Shown: positions 4,868 to 6,292 of the stretch, one piece after another
Position numbering within the stretch: position 1 is the stretch's first letter
Layout: every line of letters starts with the position of its first letter
From: Bacteroidia bacterium
GTDB lineage: Bacteria; Bacteroidota; Bacteroidia; Flavobacteriales; Flavobacteriaceae
Direction of reading: 5' to 3'
Length of the DNA: 6,292 nt
NCBI GenBank assembly: GCA_030425715.1
Contig: JAUIAA010000131.1
Coordinates: 1 to 6,292, forward strand
Notes under the pieces: model-generated
What the model saw: only the letters and a program-made list of their open reading frames with translations
Databases searched by the model: none
Told to the model about the DNA's origin: nothing
Made by a program: the position numbers and the translations under genes

Positions 4868-6292
4868 ATGGTCAATAATTTTAAAAAAAGTAGTATCGTA
4901 TTTTTTAAAAGTTCTAATTTTCAAAAAGGACTTATACTGGCGGTGGCTATCATTATTCCTGTTGTTTTACTAAATTTTTCAGGGCATCCAGAGCTTTCAT
5001 TTTCTATAGGTATAGGTGCTTTACTAAATTCGCCAAGTGATATACCTGGAAGTTTAAAAAGACGAGTAAACAGTATTTTGATCAGCACTGTGTTGACCAT
5101 GTTGGTTACTTTACTCGTTATTTTGTTAAAACCTTATCTTGCTCTATTACTTCCTTTTTTGGCGGTGGCAGTTTTCTCCATAGCTCTGATTGCAACATTT
5201 GGCTTTAGAGGTGCTTTAATTTCCTTTTCAGGATTATTGGCTCTAGTTTTAGGCCTGATAGATAGAGATTATACCATTTCAGAAATTTTAAAGCATGTAG
5301 GTCTTATCGGAATTGGAGGTTTGTGGTATTTGGTAGTTTCTTTAATTTTTTACAAAATATCTCCCAAAAAAGATGAAGATGAGTTGCTAAAAGATACCCT
5401 TGATTTGACAGGTGATTATATACTTTTAAGAGCGGAATTGTTAACCGAAAATAAATCAAGAACAAAATTACATCAAGAAGCTTTAAAGTTACAAAGTCAA
5501 ATAAATGAAAAGCACGAAACATTAAGAGAATTGTTGTTAAATGTTCGAAAAAGATCAGGAAGATCTCATTATGATGAAAAACGCTTACTGATTTTCATTT
5601 CTATGGTGGATATTTTAGAGTTGGCTCTTGCAAATTCATGGGATTATAAAAAATTGGATGTAATGTTTGCCAATCATCCCCAAGCAGAAAAATCGTTTAA
5701 AAATCTAAATATCTTAATAGGAAATCATTTAAAGCAACTAGGAGATACACTAATTAGTAAAGAGAAATTACCAAATAAAAAAGAATTAATTATTGCTCTA
5801 GAACAGGCAAGTAAAGCTTTAACAGAATTTATAAAAAATGCAAATACTGCAAAAGAGAAGGATCGTGCAATTTTACTTAAAAATTTATATGATTATCAAG
5901 AAAAACAAATTTATGAGTTAAGGTCTATTAGGCGATCTTTGGCCAATGTAAAGAATGCTTCTAGACTATCTTTACACAGGAAAGATGCGGATCAATATAT
6001 AACACATCAAGAGTACAGGTTTTCTATATTATTGGAAAGTTTAAGTTTTAAATCTCCAATTTTTAGGCATGCGTTAAGATTGACCGTTGCCATCCTATTT
6101 GCCTATTTATTTGGTACCGTCATTGGAATTAAAAACCCCTATTGGATTGTACTTACACTAATCGTTATTATGCGTCCAAATTATGGGCTTACCAAAGAAA
6201 GATCATTTAATAGAGTGATTGGAACCGTAGTGGGTGCCTTAGTTGCCAGTGCAATTATATTGCTGACACAAAATGTGGTGGTCTATGCATTT
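4868..6292 (+). CDS. FUSC/YccS-type integral membrane protein (3' part missing)
   Basis: The first 475 residues are present; the frame is open to the right edge. The family includes YccS/YhfK-like proteins and AaeB-type aromatic acid efflux components. Full members of similar layout have about 700 or more residues, so roughly a third is probably missing. The N-terminal half-module (about residues 18-160) contains several hydrophobic helices, including LILAVAIIIPVVLL, ILISTVLTMLVTLLVILL, ALLLPFLAVAVFSIALI, ALISFSGLLALVLGL and VGLIGIGGLWYLVVSLIF. A long charged, largely helical soluble region follows (about 165-395). The second membrane module then begins with FRHALRLTVAILFAYLFGTVIG and the FUSC hallmark NPYWIVLTLIVIMRPNYG with RVIGTVVGALVA. 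An in-frame TAA at 4847-4849 leaves the ATG at 4868 as the clear start. No good TAnnTTTG box was found upstream. Substrate and transport activity are unknown. Confidence 0.9.
   Translation, partial: MVNNFKKSSIVFFKSSNFQKGLILAVAIIIPVVLLNFSGHPELSFSIGIGALLNSPSDIPGSLKRRVNSILISTVLTMLVTLLVILLKPYLALLLPFLAVAVFSIALIATFGFRGALISFSGLLALVLGLIDRDYTISEILKHVGLIGIGGLWYLVVSLIFYKISPKKDEDELLKDTLDLTGDYILLRAELLTENKSRTKLHQEALKLQSQINEKHETLRELLLNVRKRSGRSHYDEKRLLIFISMVDILELALANSWDYKKLDVMFANHPQAEKSFKNLNILIGNHLKQLGDTLISKEKLPNKKELIIALEQASKALTEFIKNANTAKEKDRAILLKNLYDYQEKQIYELRSIRRSLANVKNASRLSLHRKDADQYITHQEYRFSILLESLSFKSPIFRHALRLTVAILFAYLFGTVIGIKNPYWIVLTLIVIMRPNYGLTKERSFNRVIGTVVGALVASAIILLTQNVVVYAF

Noticed and set aside
5304..5522. 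Minus-strand open frame of 72 codons inside the FUSC gene
   Set aside because: It is antisense to the coding region for the end of the first membrane module and the soluble region; no motif is visible.

Overview
The window looks like ordinary chromosomal DNA from a member of the Bacteroidota, most likely Flavobacteriia. The DNA is AT-rich, start sites have no strong Shine-Dalgarno sequences, and several genes are preceded by exact or near matches to the Bacteroidota promoter -7 box TAnnTTTG. The gene content also fits: DUF4199 beside a family 2 glycosyltransferase, a short transaldolase and an AraC-type regulator. No insertion sequence, phage gene, tRNA or CRISPR array is visible.

Layout. 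Positions 1-1056 hold a two-gene minus-strand operon: a four-helix DUF4199 membrane protein, then a polyisoprenyl-phosphate-type family 2 glycosyltransferase cut by the left edge. Positions 1148-1283 hold the small bacterial SRP RNA gene on the plus strand, with its own promoter and a terminal stem that serves as terminator; it diverges from the DUF4199 operon. Positions 1424-3906 hold three plus-strand genes: a three-domain regulator (DUF4242, a degenerate nucleotide-cyclase-like domain, and an AraC DNA-binding domain), a secreted single-domain cupin, and a classical short-chain dehydrogenase. A 94-base, almost C-free degenerate repeat follows. Transaldolase (4110-4763) has its own promoter and a strong, probably bidirectional terminator. 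From 4868 to the right edge runs a partial FUSC/YccS-type membrane protein.

How the genes relate. The SRP RNA, transaldolase and glycosyltransferase units are housekeeping or envelope functions that share only location. The middle cluster is the one possible functional unit: a predicted metal- or ligand-sensing cytoplasmic regulator directly upstream of a metal-binding exported cupin and an oxidoreductase. That link is inferred from proximity and orientation only.

The most notable item is the regulator. Its cyclase-like domain keeps one metal Asp and the Asn/Arg pair but has lost the second metal Asp, so it probably binds or signals rather than catalyses. Its 5' part is clearly richer in GC than its 3' part. 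I saw no convincing wholly new system.
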